Below are positions 34,764 to 44,264 of a DNA stretch of 64,000 nucleotides, piece after piece. How positions within the stretch are numbered: position 1 is the stretch's first letter; every line of letters starts with the position of its first letter. Under the pieces are notes generated by a model that saw only the letters and a list, made by a program, of their open reading frames with translations, ran no database searches and had not been told where the DNA came from. The stretch spans positions 496,001-560,000 of the forward strand of contig JAFKLY010000002.1 in NCBI GenBank assembly GCA_017304655.1, read 5' to 3'. The DNA comes from Sphingomonas sp. (GTDB lineage Bacteria; Pseudomonadota; Alphaproteobacteria; Sphingomonadales; Sphingomonadaceae). Made by a program: the position numbers and the translations under genes.

Positions 34764-35752
34764 AATTGACCTACGCTCACGCCAGCCTCGGCCGTGCGCC
34801 GCAGCGGGTTGGAGACGGGGAGCGCGAAGGGTGCGGCCGAAATCTCGAACACGTCGCCGTCCTGCGTCGTCACGCCATCGCTGAAGGAGAGGGTGGCCGT
34901 GCCGAAGAAATGGACGTGCACATCGCCCGGCCGGCGGAACAGCGCATATTTGAAGTGATGATGTTCCAGATTGGCGATGCTGTGCGACATATTGTCTTCG
35001 CCGGAGAGGAAGGGCTTCTCCCAGATCGTCGTGCCACCCCGGCGGATGCGGCTGGTCCCTTCGATATGCGCGGGCGGCGGGCCGAGCAGCAGCTCAGGGC
35101 CCAGCGCCGCCTTGCGCAGCTTGGAGTGGGCCAGCCAGAGATAATTGTGACGCTCGGTCACATGGTCGCTGAATTCGTTGGCGATGGCAAAGCCGAGCCG
35201 CCAGGGCGTGCCGTCCGGGCCGATCAGGTAAATGCCGGCCAGCTCCGGTTCCTCGCCGCCATCCTTGGCGAAAGCGGGCATGTCGAGCAGATCGAGCGGC
35301 CCGGCAAGCTGCGAACCATCGCCCTTGTAGAACCACTCCGGCTGCTGACCGATCTCGCCGGCGCCCGGTTTCCCGCCCGCCAGCCCTTCCAGGAACATGC
35401 GCATGGAGTCGGTCTGCGTTTCGGCTGCTGCTGCCTGTTTGTGCATCTTGTCGCGCCCTTCGGCGGAGCCGAGATGGGTGAGGCCCGTGCCGGTCATCAG
35501 CAGATGCGCCGGATCGTCATGGTCGATCGGGGCGAGCAGTTCGCCGGCCCGGAAGGCCGCCGCCAGATCCACGGCTGCGCCGCGCGGATGGCTCTGCGCC
35601 ACCTCCAGCAGCGAGGCGCCGCGCGCAATCGCATCGCTCGCCAGCGCGCGGATGCTCGTCGTGCCGGTCAGCTGCCACGCCTCGTCATCCACGGCGAGGA
35701 TGACGGACCGTTCGCCGGACGATGTGCGATGTTGGAGGAGCCGCGTTGCCAT
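34760..35752 (-). CDS. AraD1/GguC family protein, probable 2-keto-3-deoxy-L-arabonate dehydratase
   Basis: The 330-residue protein belongs to the FAA-hydrolase-like GguC/AraD1 group: LLMTGTGLTHLGSAEGRDKM near residues 84-103, PEWFYKGDGSQLAGP near 140, ELAGIYLIGPDG near 170 and FANEFSDHVTE-like segment seen as IANEFSDHVTERHNYL. Proteins of this group sit in arabinose and galactarate-type oxidative clusters and are thought to act on 2-keto-3-deoxy sugar acids. Here it lies between the arabinose-type dehydrogenase (4-base overlap) and ketoglutarate-semialdehyde dehydrogenase, so dehydration of 2-keto-3-deoxy-L-arabonate is the simplest reading. That would make it the L-series counterpart of XylX. 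GGGAGAG precedes the ATG. Confidence 0.8.
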   Translation of the reverse strand: MATRLLQHRTSSGERSVILAVDDEAWQLTGTTSIRALASDAIARGASLLEVAQSHPRGAAVDLAAAFRAGELLAPIDHDDPAHLLMTGTGLTHLGSAEGRDKMHKQAAAAETQTDSMRMFLEGLAGGKPGAGEIGQQPEWFYKGDGSQLAGPLDLLDMPAFAKDGGEEPELAGIYLIGPDGTPWRLGFAIANEFSDHVTERHNYLWLAHSKLRKAALGPELLLGPPPAHIEGTSRIRRGGTTIWEKPFLSGEDNMSHSIANLEHHHFKYALFRRPGDVHVHFFGTATLSFSDGVTTQDGDVFEISAAPFALPVSNPLRRTAEAGVSVGQL

Positions 35753-35813
35753 GGTCAGATACTCTCCCGGTCGCGCGGCGCGCTTGGCGCTCGGCGACCA
35801 TTTTTGTCAGTTC

Positions 35814-37343
35814 TCAGCTCAGGGTCAGGTGGCCATCGATCAGCCGGGGTGATCCATCGCCTTTCGCGTCGTCGCGCAGTTCGGCGGGCAGGATCGACGG
35901 GGCGAGATTCTGGTAGCTGACCGGGCGCAGGAACCGATCGATGGCGAGACTGCCCACGGAGGTCGTGCGCGGATCGGATGTAGCCGGGAAGGGGCCACCA
36001 TGCACCATGGCGTGGCATACTTCCACACCGGTCGGCCAGCCATTGGCGAGGATGCGTCCCACCTTGCGCTCCAGTCGCGAAAGCAGGCGAGCGGCGAGTG
36101 GTTCGTCTGCCGCATCCATATGCAGCGTGGCGGTGAGCTGACCTTCCAGGCTGGCAATCAGCGCCATCATCTCGTCGGCATCGGCGCAGCGAACGAGAAT
36201 GGAGCTGGCACCGAATACTTCATGCGCAAGGTGTGGGTCAGAGAGGAAAGCCTGCGCCGTGGTCTGGAACAGGATCGCGCCGCCGCGCGTGCCTTCGCCC
36301 GCATCGCCGCTGGCCAAGGTCTCGACACCGGCATGGCTTGCCAGGGCAGCCACCCCATTCAAATACGCATCGTGAATGCCCGGCGTCAGCATGGTCTGCG
36401 ATGGGGCCGCTGCCACGCCGCTCGTCGCGCTGGCGATGAAGGCCTCGAGCCCTTCGCCCTCGATGGCGATCAGCAGGCCCGGATTGGTGCAGAACTGGCC
36501 TGCACCCATGGTGAGCGATCCCACAAAAGCGGTTCCCAGTGCCTCGCCGCGCGCCTTGAGCGCCTCGGGCAGCAAGAGCACGGGATTGATGCTCGACATC
36601 TCGGCATAGACCGGGATCGGCACGGCGCGCGCCTGCGCCAGCCGGACCAGCGCCATTCCGCCGCCGCGCGATCCGGTGAAGCCGACCGCCGCGATGCGCG
36701 GGTCCTGAACCAGCGCGGCGCCAAGCTCATGCGACGGGCCGACGATCTGGCTGAACACGCCGGCGGGCAGGCCGCAGGCCGCGACAGCGGCTGAGATTGC
36801 CTGCGCGGCCAGCGCTGCGGTGACGGGGTGTGCGGGGTGGCCCTTCACCACCACCGGGCAACCGGCCGCGAGGGCGGAGGCGGTGTCGCCGCCGGCGGTC
36901 GAGAAGGCGAGCGGGAAATTGGAGGCGCCGAACACGGCGACCGGGCCGACCGGGATCATGCGCAGGCGCAGGTCGGGTCGCGGCGCCGGCTGCCGGTCGG
37001 GCAGGGCGGGGTCGATGCGCAATTGCTGCCACAGACCTTTGCGCACCACGTCCGCAAACATACGCAGCTGGCCGACCGTGCGGCCCCGCTCGCCCTCGAG
37101 GCGCGCGCGGGGCAGGCCGCTCTCGCGCATCGCCGCTTCGATCAGCGCGTCACCCAGCGCCAGGATCTCTTCGGCGATTCGCTCGAGGAAGCGGGCGCGC
37201 TCCTCCTTGCTGGTCGCGCGATAGATGTCGAAGGCGGCTTCGGCGGCGCGGCAGGCAGCCGCCACGTCCTCCGGGCCATGCACGGGAATCGGGTCACCAT
37301 GCGGCGCGCCGGTTTCGGCAATGATCGAACGAAATTCGGTCAT
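35814..37343 (-). CDS. Alpha-ketoglutarate semialdehyde dehydrogenase, NADP-dependent ALDH family
   Basis: A 509-residue aldehyde dehydrogenase of the ketoglutarate-semialdehyde subgroup. Marks are [20 protein letters not shown] near residue 140, VVKGHPAHP near 165, [10 protein letters not shown] near 225, [12 protein letters not shown] near 250 with the general-base Glu, and nucleophile Cys285 in [10 protein letters not shown]. It oxidises 2,5-dioxopentanoate to 2-oxoglutarate, the last step shared by the xylose and arabinose oxidative routes (called XylA in Caulobacter, a name avoided here). AGGAG lies eight bases before the ATG. It heads a minus-strand unit with the AraD1/GguC and Gfo/Idh genes. 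A TATGTCAGAGTAAT stretch 20-35 bases upstream weakly resembles a FadR-type site. Confidence 0.9.
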   Translation of the reverse strand: MTEFRSIIAETGAPHGDPIPVHGPEDVAAACRAAEAAFDIYRATSKEERARFLERIAEEILALGDALIEAAMRESGLPRARLEGERGRTVGQLRMFADVVRKGLWQQLRIDPALPDRQPAPRPDLRLRMIPVGPVAVFGASNFPLAFSTAGGDTASALAAGCPVVVKGHPAHPVTAALAAQAISAAVAACGLPAGVFSQIVGPSHELGAALVQDPRIAAVGFTGSRGGGMALVRLAQARAVPIPVYAEMSSINPVLLLPEALKARGEALGTAFVGSLTMGAGQFCTNPGLLIAIEGEGLEAFIASATSGVAAAPSQTMLTPGIHDAYLNGVAALASHAGVETLASGDAGEGTRGGAILFQTTAQAFLSDPHLAHEVFGASSILVRCADADEMMALIASLEGQLTATLHMDAADEPLAARLLSRLERKVGRILANGWPTGVEVCHAMVHGGPFPATSDPRTTSVGSLAIDRFLRPVSYQNLAPSILPAELRDDAKGDGSPRLIDGHLTLS

Positions 37344-37498
37344 GAGGAAGCTCCTTGAATTACTCTGACATATTCAGCCGCTTCGCGAAACGCAACGCTG
37401 CGATGGACCGCTGCTGATTTTCGTCTGCTTCGTCCGGGCCGTGCGTCAGGCCACAGCATGGGGCGAGGCCTTGGAGGGGCGCGGTCGGAGTCCTGTCG

Positions 37499-38824
37499 TC
37501 AGTCGGCTGCGGCTGCCGTCTCCGGCTGCGGTGCGGGTAGGGCGCCCGTCTGCTTGCAGCCCCACAGCGCATAGAACAGCACGTAGAGTTCGCAGAGCGC
37601 GGTCAGCAGGAAGGACAGCTGCAGCCCATAGGAATCGGCGATCCAGCCCTGCACGATGACGAGAGCGCCGCCGGCGATCGCCATCACCAGCAGGCCGGAG
37701 CCTTCCTCGGTCAGCGGACCCAGGCCCTTGATGCCCAGCGTGAAGATGGTCGGGAACATGATCGAGTGAAACAGGCCGACGAGGATCAGCGACCACATGG
37801 CCACCGTTCCGTGCGAGAATACCGTGATCAGCATCACCGCGAAGGCGCCGATCGAGAAAGCGGCGAGCACCTTGGCCGCATCGATCCGCTGCATCAGCGC
37901 CGAGCCGAGGAAGCGGCCGACCATCATGCCACCCCACAGGAAGGTCAGGTAGCGGCCGGCTTCCTCATGCGTCAGATTGGCAATGTCCGGCTGACTGACG
38001 AAGTTCACGAACAGATTGGCGACGCCGATCTCCGCGATCAGGTAGATGAAGATGGCCGGCACGCCGAACACCAGATTACGGTGGTGCCAGAGCGAGAGCT
38101 GCTTGCGCTCGGCGCGTGCCGCCCTGGTGTTGGACGCACCCATGGAAGGGAGCGGAAAGCGGCCGATGATGACGGCGAGCAGCACGAGCACGGCGGCGAC
38201 GATGCCATAAGGCAGGATGACGGAATGAGCGTCGGCCAGCCGCTCGGCAGCGGTCAGCTGGGTGCCGTCCAGCGACGTACCGCCTTTTGACCGGCCAAGG
38301 ATGAGATAGGCACCGAACAGCGGCGCAAACATGGTGCCCGCCGAGTTCATTGCCTGCACGAGATTGAGGCGCGAGGAGGCAGTTTCCGGCTTGCCGACCA
38401 CCGCGACATAAGGGTTGGCGGCGACTTGCAGCAGGGTGATGCCGCTGGCGATGACGAACAGCATGACCAGCGTCACACCATAAGAGGGGATGCTGGCGGC
38501 GAGCATCATGCCAAGCGATCCGGCTGCCATGATGAGCAGGCCAATGACCAGCGCGCGCCGATAGCCGACCCGCTCGATGAGCTTGGCGGAGGGAATCGAG
38601 GCGACGAAATAGGCGATGAACCAGACGGATTCGATCAGCGTCGTCTGAGTATAGTTGAGGTCAAACACGCTGCGCAGGTGCGGCAGCAGCGTATTGTTGA
38701 TGACCGTGATGAAGCCCCACATGAAGAAGAGGCTGGCCAGCAGTGCGAGCGCGGGACCATAGCGGACGCCGGAATCCGGCCGAAATTCGCTGCTTGCTTC
38801 GCTGGAAGGCACCGCGGCTGGCAT
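37499..38824 (-). CDS. MFS sugar:proton symporter, FucP family
   Basis: The 441-residue transporter has the FucP/glucose-galactose porter signature FFMWGFITVINNTLLPHLRS in its first helix, then IPSAKLIERVGYRRAL in loop 2-3, GITLLQVAANPYV in helix 4 and the R-FLG motif GRFLGSALMQRID after helix 8, with about twelve hydrophobic segments. The family takes up L-fucose, D-glucose, D-galactose or L-arabinose with protons. Its neighbours suggest L-arabinose or galactose, complementing the xylose porter at 3.5 kb. AGAGAGGAGCG precedes the ATG. It is divergent from the mutarotase gene; the shared 153-base gap carries a FadR-type site and a stem-loop in the leader. Confidence 0.87.
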   Translation of the reverse strand: MPAAVPSSEASSEFRPDSGVRYGPALALLASLFFMWGFITVINNTLLPHLRSVFDLNYTQTTLIESVWFIAYFVASIPSAKLIERVGYRRALVIGLLIMAAGSLGMMLAASIPSYGVTLVMLFVIASGITLLQVAANPYVAVVGKPETASSRLNLVQAMNSAGTMFAPLFGAYLILGRSKGGTSLDGTQLTAAERLADAHSVILPYGIVAAVLVLLAVIIGRFPLPSMGASNTRAARAERKQLSLWHHRNLVFGVPAIFIYLIAEIGVANLFVNFVSQPDIANLTHEEAGRYLTFLWGGMMVGRFLGSALMQRIDAAKVLAAFSIGAFAVMLITVFSHGTVAMWSLILVGLFHSIMFPTIFTLGIKGLGPLTEEGSGLLVMAIAGGALVIVQGWIADSYGLQLSFLLTALCELYVLFYALWGCKQTGALPAPQPETAAAAD

Positions 38825-38852
38825 AACGCTCCTCTCTCTGACTGGGTGAATT

Positions 38853-38870
38853 GCGGGTTCCGAAACCCGC
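38853..38870 (-). repeat. Stem-loop in the 5' leader of the FucP-type porter
   Basis: GCGGGTT and AACCCGC form a perfect 7-bp stem around CCGA, 28 bases before the ATG and just upstream of the ribosome site. It could stabilise the mRNA or modulate translation; no T tract follows. Confidence 0.4.
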
Positions 38871-38885
38871 TTGCACTCTTTATTT

Positions 38886-38919
38886 TTGTCGGACTATATG
38901 GCGCTGATCTGCTCGTCAA
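38886..38919 (-). promoter_or_regulatory. Predicted promoter of the FucP-type porter with FadR-type operator
   Basis: On the minus strand TTGACG (38919-38914) and TATAGT (38898-38893) are separated by 15 bases. The sequence TTGTCGGACTA (38886-38896) matches the general FadR-subfamily pattern TNGTNNNACNA and covers the -10. The FadR-type regulator at 29 kb is a candidate ligand-responsive partner. Short spacing lowers confidence in the promoter. Confidence 0.45.
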
Positions 38920-38977
38920 TGGGCAAACCACCCCACAAGGACGCCGGCCGGGCCAGCGCCAAAGGAAAGCGACAAGG

Positions 38978-40141
38978 ATGAGGATGCAGGGCAAATCTCC
39001 GCTCATGGCCAGCGCGCTGGCGATCGGTTCGGCGCTGGTTTTGACGCTGACCGCCGGCGCCGCGCAGGCGGCAGAGGCCAGCCAGACGCCGGCCGGTGCG
39101 CTCGCTGATGGCACGCCGCTCCACGCCATCACGCTCACCGCGCGCAATGGTGTCTCCGCCGTCATCCTCACTTACGGCGCGACGCTGCAGAAGCTCATCG
39201 GCCCGGACCGGCAAGGCAAGCGCGCGGACGTGCTGCTCGGCTATGACGATGCCGCCGGCTATGTCGCCCGGCCCAATTATTTTGGTGTGACCGTCGGTCG
39301 CTATGCCAACCGCATCGCCGGCGCCAGCTTCTCGCTCGATGGCAAGACCTACCAGCTCAACCGCAATGACGGGACGAACAGCCTCCACGGCGGCGGGCGC
39401 GGATTTGACAAGGTGGTGTGGACGGTGGGCGCCGTCACCTCCGGCCCCAAGGCCAGCGTCGTGCTGCGTTACACCAGTCCCGATGGCGATTCCGGCTATC
39501 CGGGCAAGCTCGACGCGACGGTGACCTACACGCTCGATGAAGCCGGTAATCTCGGCATCAGTTTCGAGGCGCGGACGGACAAGCCGACCATCGTCAACAT
39601 GACCAACCACGCGATCTTCGACCTTGCCGGTGAAGGGTCGCCCGAGGGCGCGATGAACGCGCGGCTCACCATCCCCGCCACGCATTACACGCCGGTCGAT
39701 GCCAAGCTCATTCCCACCGGGGAACGTCGCGCCGTTCAGGGTACCGTGTTCGATTTCCGCAAGCCCCGGCGCGTGGCGGACGGTCTGCGCGACGGCAAGG
39801 ATCAGCAGATTGTCTATGGGCGCGGCTACGATCACAATTTCGCGCTCGACAAGGGCGTGACTGCCCGGCCCGAGCTGGTTGCCCGGCTGGAGGATCCGGC
39901 CTCCGGCCGTGTGCTCGATGTGCTCTCCACCGAGCCGGGCGTGCAATTCTACACCGGCAATTTCCTGGACGGGACATTGGTCGGCAAGCAGGGGCATCTC
40001 TACCGGATGGGCGACGGCATCGCGCTCGAACCGCAGAAATTCCCCGATGCGCCGAACCAGCCCGCCTTCGTGTCCGCCCGGGTCGATCCCGGCAAGCCCT
40101 ATCGGCACGACATGATCTATCGTCTTTCCGTCGCACGCTGA
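38978..40141 (+). CDS. galM: Aldose 1-epimerase (mutarotase), exported
   Basis: A 387-residue galactose mutarotase-like protein with a signal peptide ending around AAQAAE (residue 32). Typical segments are LTYGATLQKLIGPDR near 62, VTVGRYANRIAGASFSLDG near 103, NSLHGGGRGFDKVVW near 133 (with a conserved His), VNMTNHAIFDLAG near 206 and VQFYTGNFLDG near 325. It interconverts alpha and beta sugar anomers in the periplasm, useful ahead of anomer-specific porters and dehydrogenases. ATG at 38978 is chosen because AAGGA and the signal peptide follow the normal order; a far longer in-frame start overlaps the FucP gene antisense. It is followed by xylD after nine bases. Confidence 0.9.
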   Translation: MRMQGKSPLMASALAIGSALVLTLTAGAAQAAEASQTPAGALADGTPLHAITLTARNGVSAVILTYGATLQKLIGPDRQGKRADVLLGYDDAAGYVARPNYFGVTVGRYANRIAGASFSLDGKTYQLNRNDGTNSLHGGGRGFDKVVWTVGAVTSGPKASVVLRYTSPDGDSGYPGKLDATVTYTLDEAGNLGISFEARTDKPTIVNMTNHAIFDLAGEGSPEGAMNARLTIPATHYTPVDAKLIPTGERRAVQGTVFDFRKPRRVADGLRDGKDQQIVYGRGYDHNFALDKGVTARPELVARLEDPASGRVLDVLSTEPGVQFYTGNFLDGTLVGKQGHLYRMGDGIALEPQKFPDAPNQPAFVSARVDPGKPYRHDMIYRLSVAR

Positions 40142-40150
40142 GCAAACGCC

Positions 40151-41947
40151 ATGACCAAATCAAACCCATCAAAGCTGCGCTCGCGCGCGTGGTTCGATAA
40201 CCCCGACAATATCGACATGACCGCGCTCTATCTGGAGCGCTATCTGAACTTCGGTCTGAGCCTTGCCGAACTGCGCTCGGGCAAGCCGATCATCGGGATT
40301 GCCCAGACCGGCAGCGACCTTTCGCCCTGCAACCGGCATCATCTGGTGCTGGCCGAGCGGGTGCGCGAGGGCATCCGCGAAGCGGGCGGCATCGCCATCG
40401 AGTTTCCCGTCCACCCCATTCAGGAAACCGGCAAGCGGCCGACCGCCGGGCTGGATCGCAACCTCGCTTATCTCGGCCTTGTCGAAGCGCTCTATGGCTA
40501 TCCGCTCGATGGCGTGGTGCTCACCACCGGCTGCGACAAGACTACGCCGGCCTGCCTGATGGCGGCGGCGACCGTGAACATTCCGGCTATCGCGCTATCC
40601 GTCGGGCCGATGCTCAACGGCTGGCATGAGGGCGAACGGACCGGATCGGGCACGATCGTCTGGAAAGCGCGGGAGCTGCTGGCGGCCGGCAAGATCGATG
40701 ATGAAGGGTTCATCAAGCTGGTCGCTTCGTCCGCGCCGTCGACCGGCTATTGCAACACCATGGGCACGGCGACGACCATGAACTCGCTGGCCGAGGCGCT
40801 GGGCATGATGCTGCCCGGCTCGGCGGCCATTCCGGCACCGTATCGCGACCGGCAGGAGTGCGCTTATTACACCGGCAAGCGCATCGTGGAGATGGTGCAC
40901 GAGGATTTGAAGCCCTCGGACATCCTCACGCTCGATGCGTTCCACAACGCCATCGTTATCAATTCCGCGATCGGCGGCTCGACCAACGCGCCGATCCACT
41001 TGTCGGCCATCGCGCGCCATGTCGGCGTCGATCTGCCGCTCAAGGATTGGGAGACGTTCGGGCATCAGGTGCCCCTGATGGTCAATCTCCAGCCGGCGGG
41101 CGAATATCTGGGCGAGGATTATTATCGCGCCGGTGGCGTGCCTGCCGTGGTCGCCCAGCTCATGGCGCAGGGCCTGATCCGCGAAGGCGCGCTGACCGTC
41201 AATGGCCGCACGATCGGCGAGAATTGCCGGGATGCGCGCATCGCTGACGAACGGGTTATCCGGCCTTTCGCGCAGCCCGTGCGCGAGGAAGCGGGCTTCC
41301 TCGTCCTCTCCGGCAATCTGTTCGATTCGGCGATCATGAAGACCAGCGTGATCGGCGAGGAGTTCCGTGCGCGCTATCTGAACAATCCGGCTGATCCCAA
41401 TGCCTTCGAGGGGCCGGCGGTCGTGTTCGACGGGCCGGAGGATTATCACGCGCGCATCGACGATCCGTCGCTGGGCATCACGCCCGACACGCTGCTGTTC
41501 ATGCGCGGTGCCGGGCCGGTGGGCTATCCGGGCGCGGCGGAGGTCGTGAACATGCGTCCGCCCGCCTATCTGATTACCGAAGGCGTGCTCGCGCTGCCCT
41601 GCATCGGCGATGGTCGCCAGTCCGGCACGAGCGGCAGTCCGTCGATCCTCAATGCCAGCCCGGAAGCCGCCGCCATGGGTGGTCTGGCGCTGCTGCGCAC
41701 GGGGGACCGGGTACGGATGGATCTTGAAAAGCGCACCGTCAACGTGCTGATCTCCGACGCGGAGCTGGCCGAGCGCCGCGCCGCGCTGGTCGCGGCCGGG
41801 GGCTATCCCTATCCGGCGTCCCAGACGCCATGGCAGGAGATTCAGCGTGATCTTGTCGGCCAGTTGGAGAGCGGTGCCATCCTTGAAGGCGCGGAGCGCT
41901 ATCAGCGCATCGCCCAGACGAAGGGGCTGCCGCGCGACAACCATTGA
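40151..41947 (+). CDS. xylD: D-xylonate/L-arabonate dehydratase, IlvD/Edd family
   Basis: The 598-residue enzyme has the sugar-acid dehydratase pattern: [10 protein letters not shown] with Cys60, [11 protein letters not shown] with Cys128, and [11 protein letters not shown] with Cys201, the trio that holds an iron-sulfur cluster in this family. [14 protein letters not shown], the C-terminal [12 protein letters not shown] and [17 protein letters not shown] segments follow. It closely resembles Caulobacter XylD, which dehydrates D-xylonate to 2-keto-3-deoxyxylonate. No second pentonate dehydratase is seen in the window, so it may serve both the xylose and arabinose routes. It is nine bases behind galM, separated from the xylX operon by 36 kb. 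Confidence 0.9.
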   Translation: MTKSNPSKLRSRAWFDNPDNIDMTALYLERYLNFGLSLAELRSGKPIIGIAQTGSDLSPCNRHHLVLAERVREGIREAGGIAIEFPVHPIQETGKRPTAGLDRNLAYLGLVEALYGYPLDGVVLTTGCDKTTPACLMAAATVNIPAIALSVGPMLNGWHEGERTGSGTIVWKARELLAAGKIDDEGFIKLVASSAPSTGYCNTMGTATTMNSLAEALGMMLPGSAAIPAPYRDRQECAYYTGKRIVEMVHEDLKPSDILTLDAFHNAIVINSAIGGSTNAPIHLSAIARHVGVDLPLKDWETFGHQVPLMVNLQPAGEYLGEDYYRAGGVPAVVAQLMAQGLIREGALTVNGRTIGENCRDARIADERVIRPFAQPVREEAGFLVLSGNLFDSAIMKTSVIGEEFRARYLNNPADPNAFEGPAVVFDGPEDYHARIDDPSLGITPDTLLFMRGAGPVGYPGAAEVVNMRPPAYLITEGVLALPCIGDGRQSGTSGSPSILNASPEAAAMGGLALLRTGDRVRMDLEKRTVNVLISDAELAERRAALVAAGGYPYPASQTPWQEIQRDLVGQLESGAILEGAERYQRIAQTKGLPRDNH

Positions 41948-42087
41948 TCGGCGACCATTGATCAGCGGCGCGCAGCGCTTGTCCGGGCAGTCGTTGCTGT
42001 TTGCCGGCGATATCGGATAGATATTTCAAGCGTCTTGCCGGCTCTGGAAGAGGTCTGGCGGACGCAAAAGGGGGAAGGAAACAGGCG

Positions 42088-43458
42088 ATGTTGGAGAGCA
42101 TTGGGTCCACCCTGGGCGGTCTGCTCGCGCCCCATGGGCCGCCGGTCAACGCCGCCGCGAGCTACACGCCCGGCGACTTCAGCGTTCATTTCTTCCTGCA
42201 ACTCGCCGTGATCCTGCTGGCCTGCCGTCTGTTCGGCTGGCTCGGCCAGAAGCTCGCCGGACAACCGCAGGTCGTGGGGGAGATGATCGCCGGGGTCGTG
42301 CTTGGTCCGTCGCTGCTCGGTCTTGTCTTCCCGGACTTCCAGATCGCGCTGTTTCCCAAGGAGACCCGCAATGTCCTCTATGCCGGCGCCCAACTGGGCG
42401 TCGGGCTGTACATGTTCCTTGTCGGGCTGACGCTGCGTCTGGACCATTTCCAGTCGAAGGCGAGGAGCGCGGGCGCGGTCTCGGCGGCGGGCATTTTGGC
42501 GCCCTTCCTTCTGGCCGCCGTGATCACGCCCTGGCTGCTCGATGTGGACGGGCTGTTCATGCCCGGCATCAGCCAGTCCAATGCGGTCCTCTTCATGGGC
42601 GCCTGCATCGCGCTCACGGCGTTCCCCATGCTGGCACGCATCATCAACGAGCGCGGCCTTGCCAATTCCGCGCTGGGCACCTTGTCGCTCACGGCCGGTG
42701 CGTTCGACGATGCGGTTTCCTGGTGTGTGCTGGCGATCGTGCTGGCGACCTTCGGCGGCGGGCCGGCCGTTGCCGTGCTCGCGATCGGCGGGGCAATCCT
42801 CTACGTCGCCTTCATGCTGCTCTGGGGGCGCGGCCTGCTCGCGCCGCTCGGTCGCATCGTGGAAGCACGGGACGAGATGACCCTGACCATGCTCGCCATC
42901 ACGCTGGCCTTGTTCTGCCTCTCGGCTTTCCTGATGGACGCCATCGGCATCCACGCCATTTTCGGTGGCTTTTTTCTGGGCGCCTGCATGCCGCGCGGGC
43001 TCTTTGCCGAGGAAGTGAAACGCAAGGTGGAGCCGCTCGCGGTGGTGCTGCTGCTGCCCATGTTCTTTACCTATTCAGGGCTGAACACGCGGATGGACAT
43101 GGTCAATTCTGTGTCGCTGCTGCTCATCGCGCTCGGCATTCTCGCCGTCTCCATCCTGGCCAAATTCGGCGCCTGCTGGGCCGCGGCGCGCGTCTCCGGC
43201 GAGGATAATCGCACCGCTCTCGGCATCGGCGCGCTGATGAACTCACGCGGGCTGATGGAACTCATCATCATCAACATCGGCCTGCAGAAGGGCATCATCG
43301 GCCCGACGCTCTTCTCGATGCTGGTGTTGATGGCGATCGTCACCACCATGATGGCCGGGCCGTTGTTCGAGCTGGTCTATGGCCGCCGGGCGAGGGCGGA
43401 AGGCGAGCTTGAGCAGCGTGTCGAGGCTGCGGTTCAGCGACGCATTGCGGCGGGGTAG
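42088..43458 (+). CDS. CPA2-type cation:proton antiporter
   Basis: A 456-residue membrane protein with about 12-13 hydrophobic segments and the CPA2 pattern: QPQVVGEMIAGVVLGPSLLG near residue 57-76, AGAQLGVGLYMFLVGL near 98, and TAGAFDDAVSWCVLAIV near 203 with the adjacent Asp pair expected in ion-binding helix 5. The family exchanges Na+ or K+ for protons. No TrkA-N regulatory domain is present, so it is closer to NapA/YrbG-short forms than to KefB/C. GGAAGGAA precedes the ATG. It stands between the sugar island and the next operon and shows no clear functional link to either; its stop is 30 bases from the convergent GntR gene. Confidence 0.85.
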   Translation: MLESIGSTLGGLLAPHGPPVNAAASYTPGDFSVHFFLQLAVILLACRLFGWLGQKLAGQPQVVGEMIAGVVLGPSLLGLVFPDFQIALFPKETRNVLYAGAQLGVGLYMFLVGLTLRLDHFQSKARSAGAVSAAGILAPFLLAAVITPWLLDVDGLFMPGISQSNAVLFMGACIALTAFPMLARIINERGLANSALGTLSLTAGAFDDAVSWCVLAIVLATFGGGPAVAVLAIGGAILYVAFMLLWGRGLLAPLGRIVEARDEMTLTMLAITLALFCLSAFLMDAIGIHAIFGGFFLGACMPRGLFAEEVKRKVEPLAVVLLLPMFFTYSGLNTRMDMVNSVSLLLIALGILAVSILAKFGACWAAARVSGEDNRTALGIGALMNSRGLMELIIINIGLQKGIIGPTLFSMLVLMAIVTTMMAGPLFELVYGRRARAEGELEQRVEAAVQRRIAAG

Positions 43459-43488
43459 GAGCGCGCAGGCCGCACGGTCCATCGCCCT

Positions 43489-44166
43489 CTATCCGTAGAA
43501 CTCGCTTTCGATTTTCGAGAGCGTCTCAAAGCCGTCGCTGATGTGCCGGCGCATCGCGGCTTCCGCGCCATCGGCATCGCCCGCCATCAGAAGCTGCAGC
43601 ATTTTCTGGTGATCTGCGTTCGCCGTGCGCAAGCGCCCCTCATCGTAGAAGCTCTCGAAGAGCAAGCGATGGATCGGGACGTTCAGCCGCTTGAGCAGTT
43701 CGGCGATCACGGCATTTCCGGAGCCTTCCACGATCAGCCGGTGCCACTCGATGTTGAGGCGGCCGAAGCGATCCGGCGCGCGCTCTTCGACACAGCGGTC
43801 AAGTTGCTCCTGGACGGAACGGAGCTGTTCCTTGTGCGCGTCGGACGCAAATCGGGCGAAGTCAGCCGCACAGATCCCTTCCAGCGCGACGCGTGCGCGA
43901 TAGATCTGGGCAACTTCCTCCAGACCAGTGCTTTTGACGGACGCCCCCCGGAATTCCTCGATCTGGACCAGGCCTTCCCCTTCCAGTCGTTGCAGGGCCT
44001 CGCGCACCTTGGAGCGGCTCGCGCCCATCTTCCGAATGATATCAACCTCGACGAGGCGCTGGCCGGGAACGAACCGTCCCGTGCGGATGCGCTCGCGCAC
44101 CCAATCGGCAATCTCGGCCCCGGTTGGCGGGCGTTTCTCGGCATTGTCGTTCATCAGGGGCAGCAT
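43489..44166 (-). CDS. FadR-subfamily GntR transcriptional regulator
   Basis: The 225-residue protein has a winged-helix domain (residues about 15-80; GQRLVEVDIIRKMGASRSKV and GLVQIEEFRGASVKST) and an FCD effector domain (YRARVALEGICAADFARFA; LNIEWHRLIVEGSGN). It is divergent from the CocE-type hydrolase gene that begins the 44-59 kb operon, and two perfect palindromes lie in the shared gap, one of them ten bases before its ATG. It is therefore the likely local regulator of that operon, probably derepressed by a carboxylic-acid intermediate. Two starts are possible (44166, 44154); neither has a clear ribosome site. Confidence 0.85.
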   Translation of the reverse strand: MLPLMNDNAEKRPPTGAEIADWVRERIRTGRFVPGQRLVEVDIIRKMGASRSKVREALQRLEGEGLVQIEEFRGASVKSTGLEEVAQIYRARVALEGICAADFARFASDAHKEQLRSVQEQLDRCVEERAPDRFGRLNIEWHRLIVEGSGNAVIAELLKRLNVPIHRLLFESFYDEGRLRTANADHQKMLQLLMAGDADGAEAAMRRHISDGFETLSKIESEFYG

Positions 44167-44175
44167 CTAATCCGA

Positions 44176-44255
44176 TGACAATATTGTCAACAATTTTGTC
44201 AGCTACTTTTTCTTTGCATGCGCCGGGCGAATAGCTGATGAAATTGTCGACAATT
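44176..44255. promoter_or_regulatory. Divergent operator region of the GntR regulator and the 44-59 kb operon
   Basis: Two perfect 14-bp palindromes are present: TGACAATATTGTCA (44176-44189) and AATTGTCGACAATT (44242-44255). TTGTCAACAA (44184-44193), overlapping the first, differs by one base from the core TTGTCGACAA of the second, 60 bases away. Such TTGTC-GACAA elements are normal for FadR-type regulators. The right palindrome ends nine bases before the hydrolase start and so would block its transcription or leader. Confidence 0.72.
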
Positions 44256-44264
44256 CGGGAGCGG

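Noticed and set aside
41940..41963. Tandem copy of ACCATTGATC at the end of xylD
   Set aside because: Two 10-base copies at a 14-base interval are short enough to arise by chance and show no further copies.
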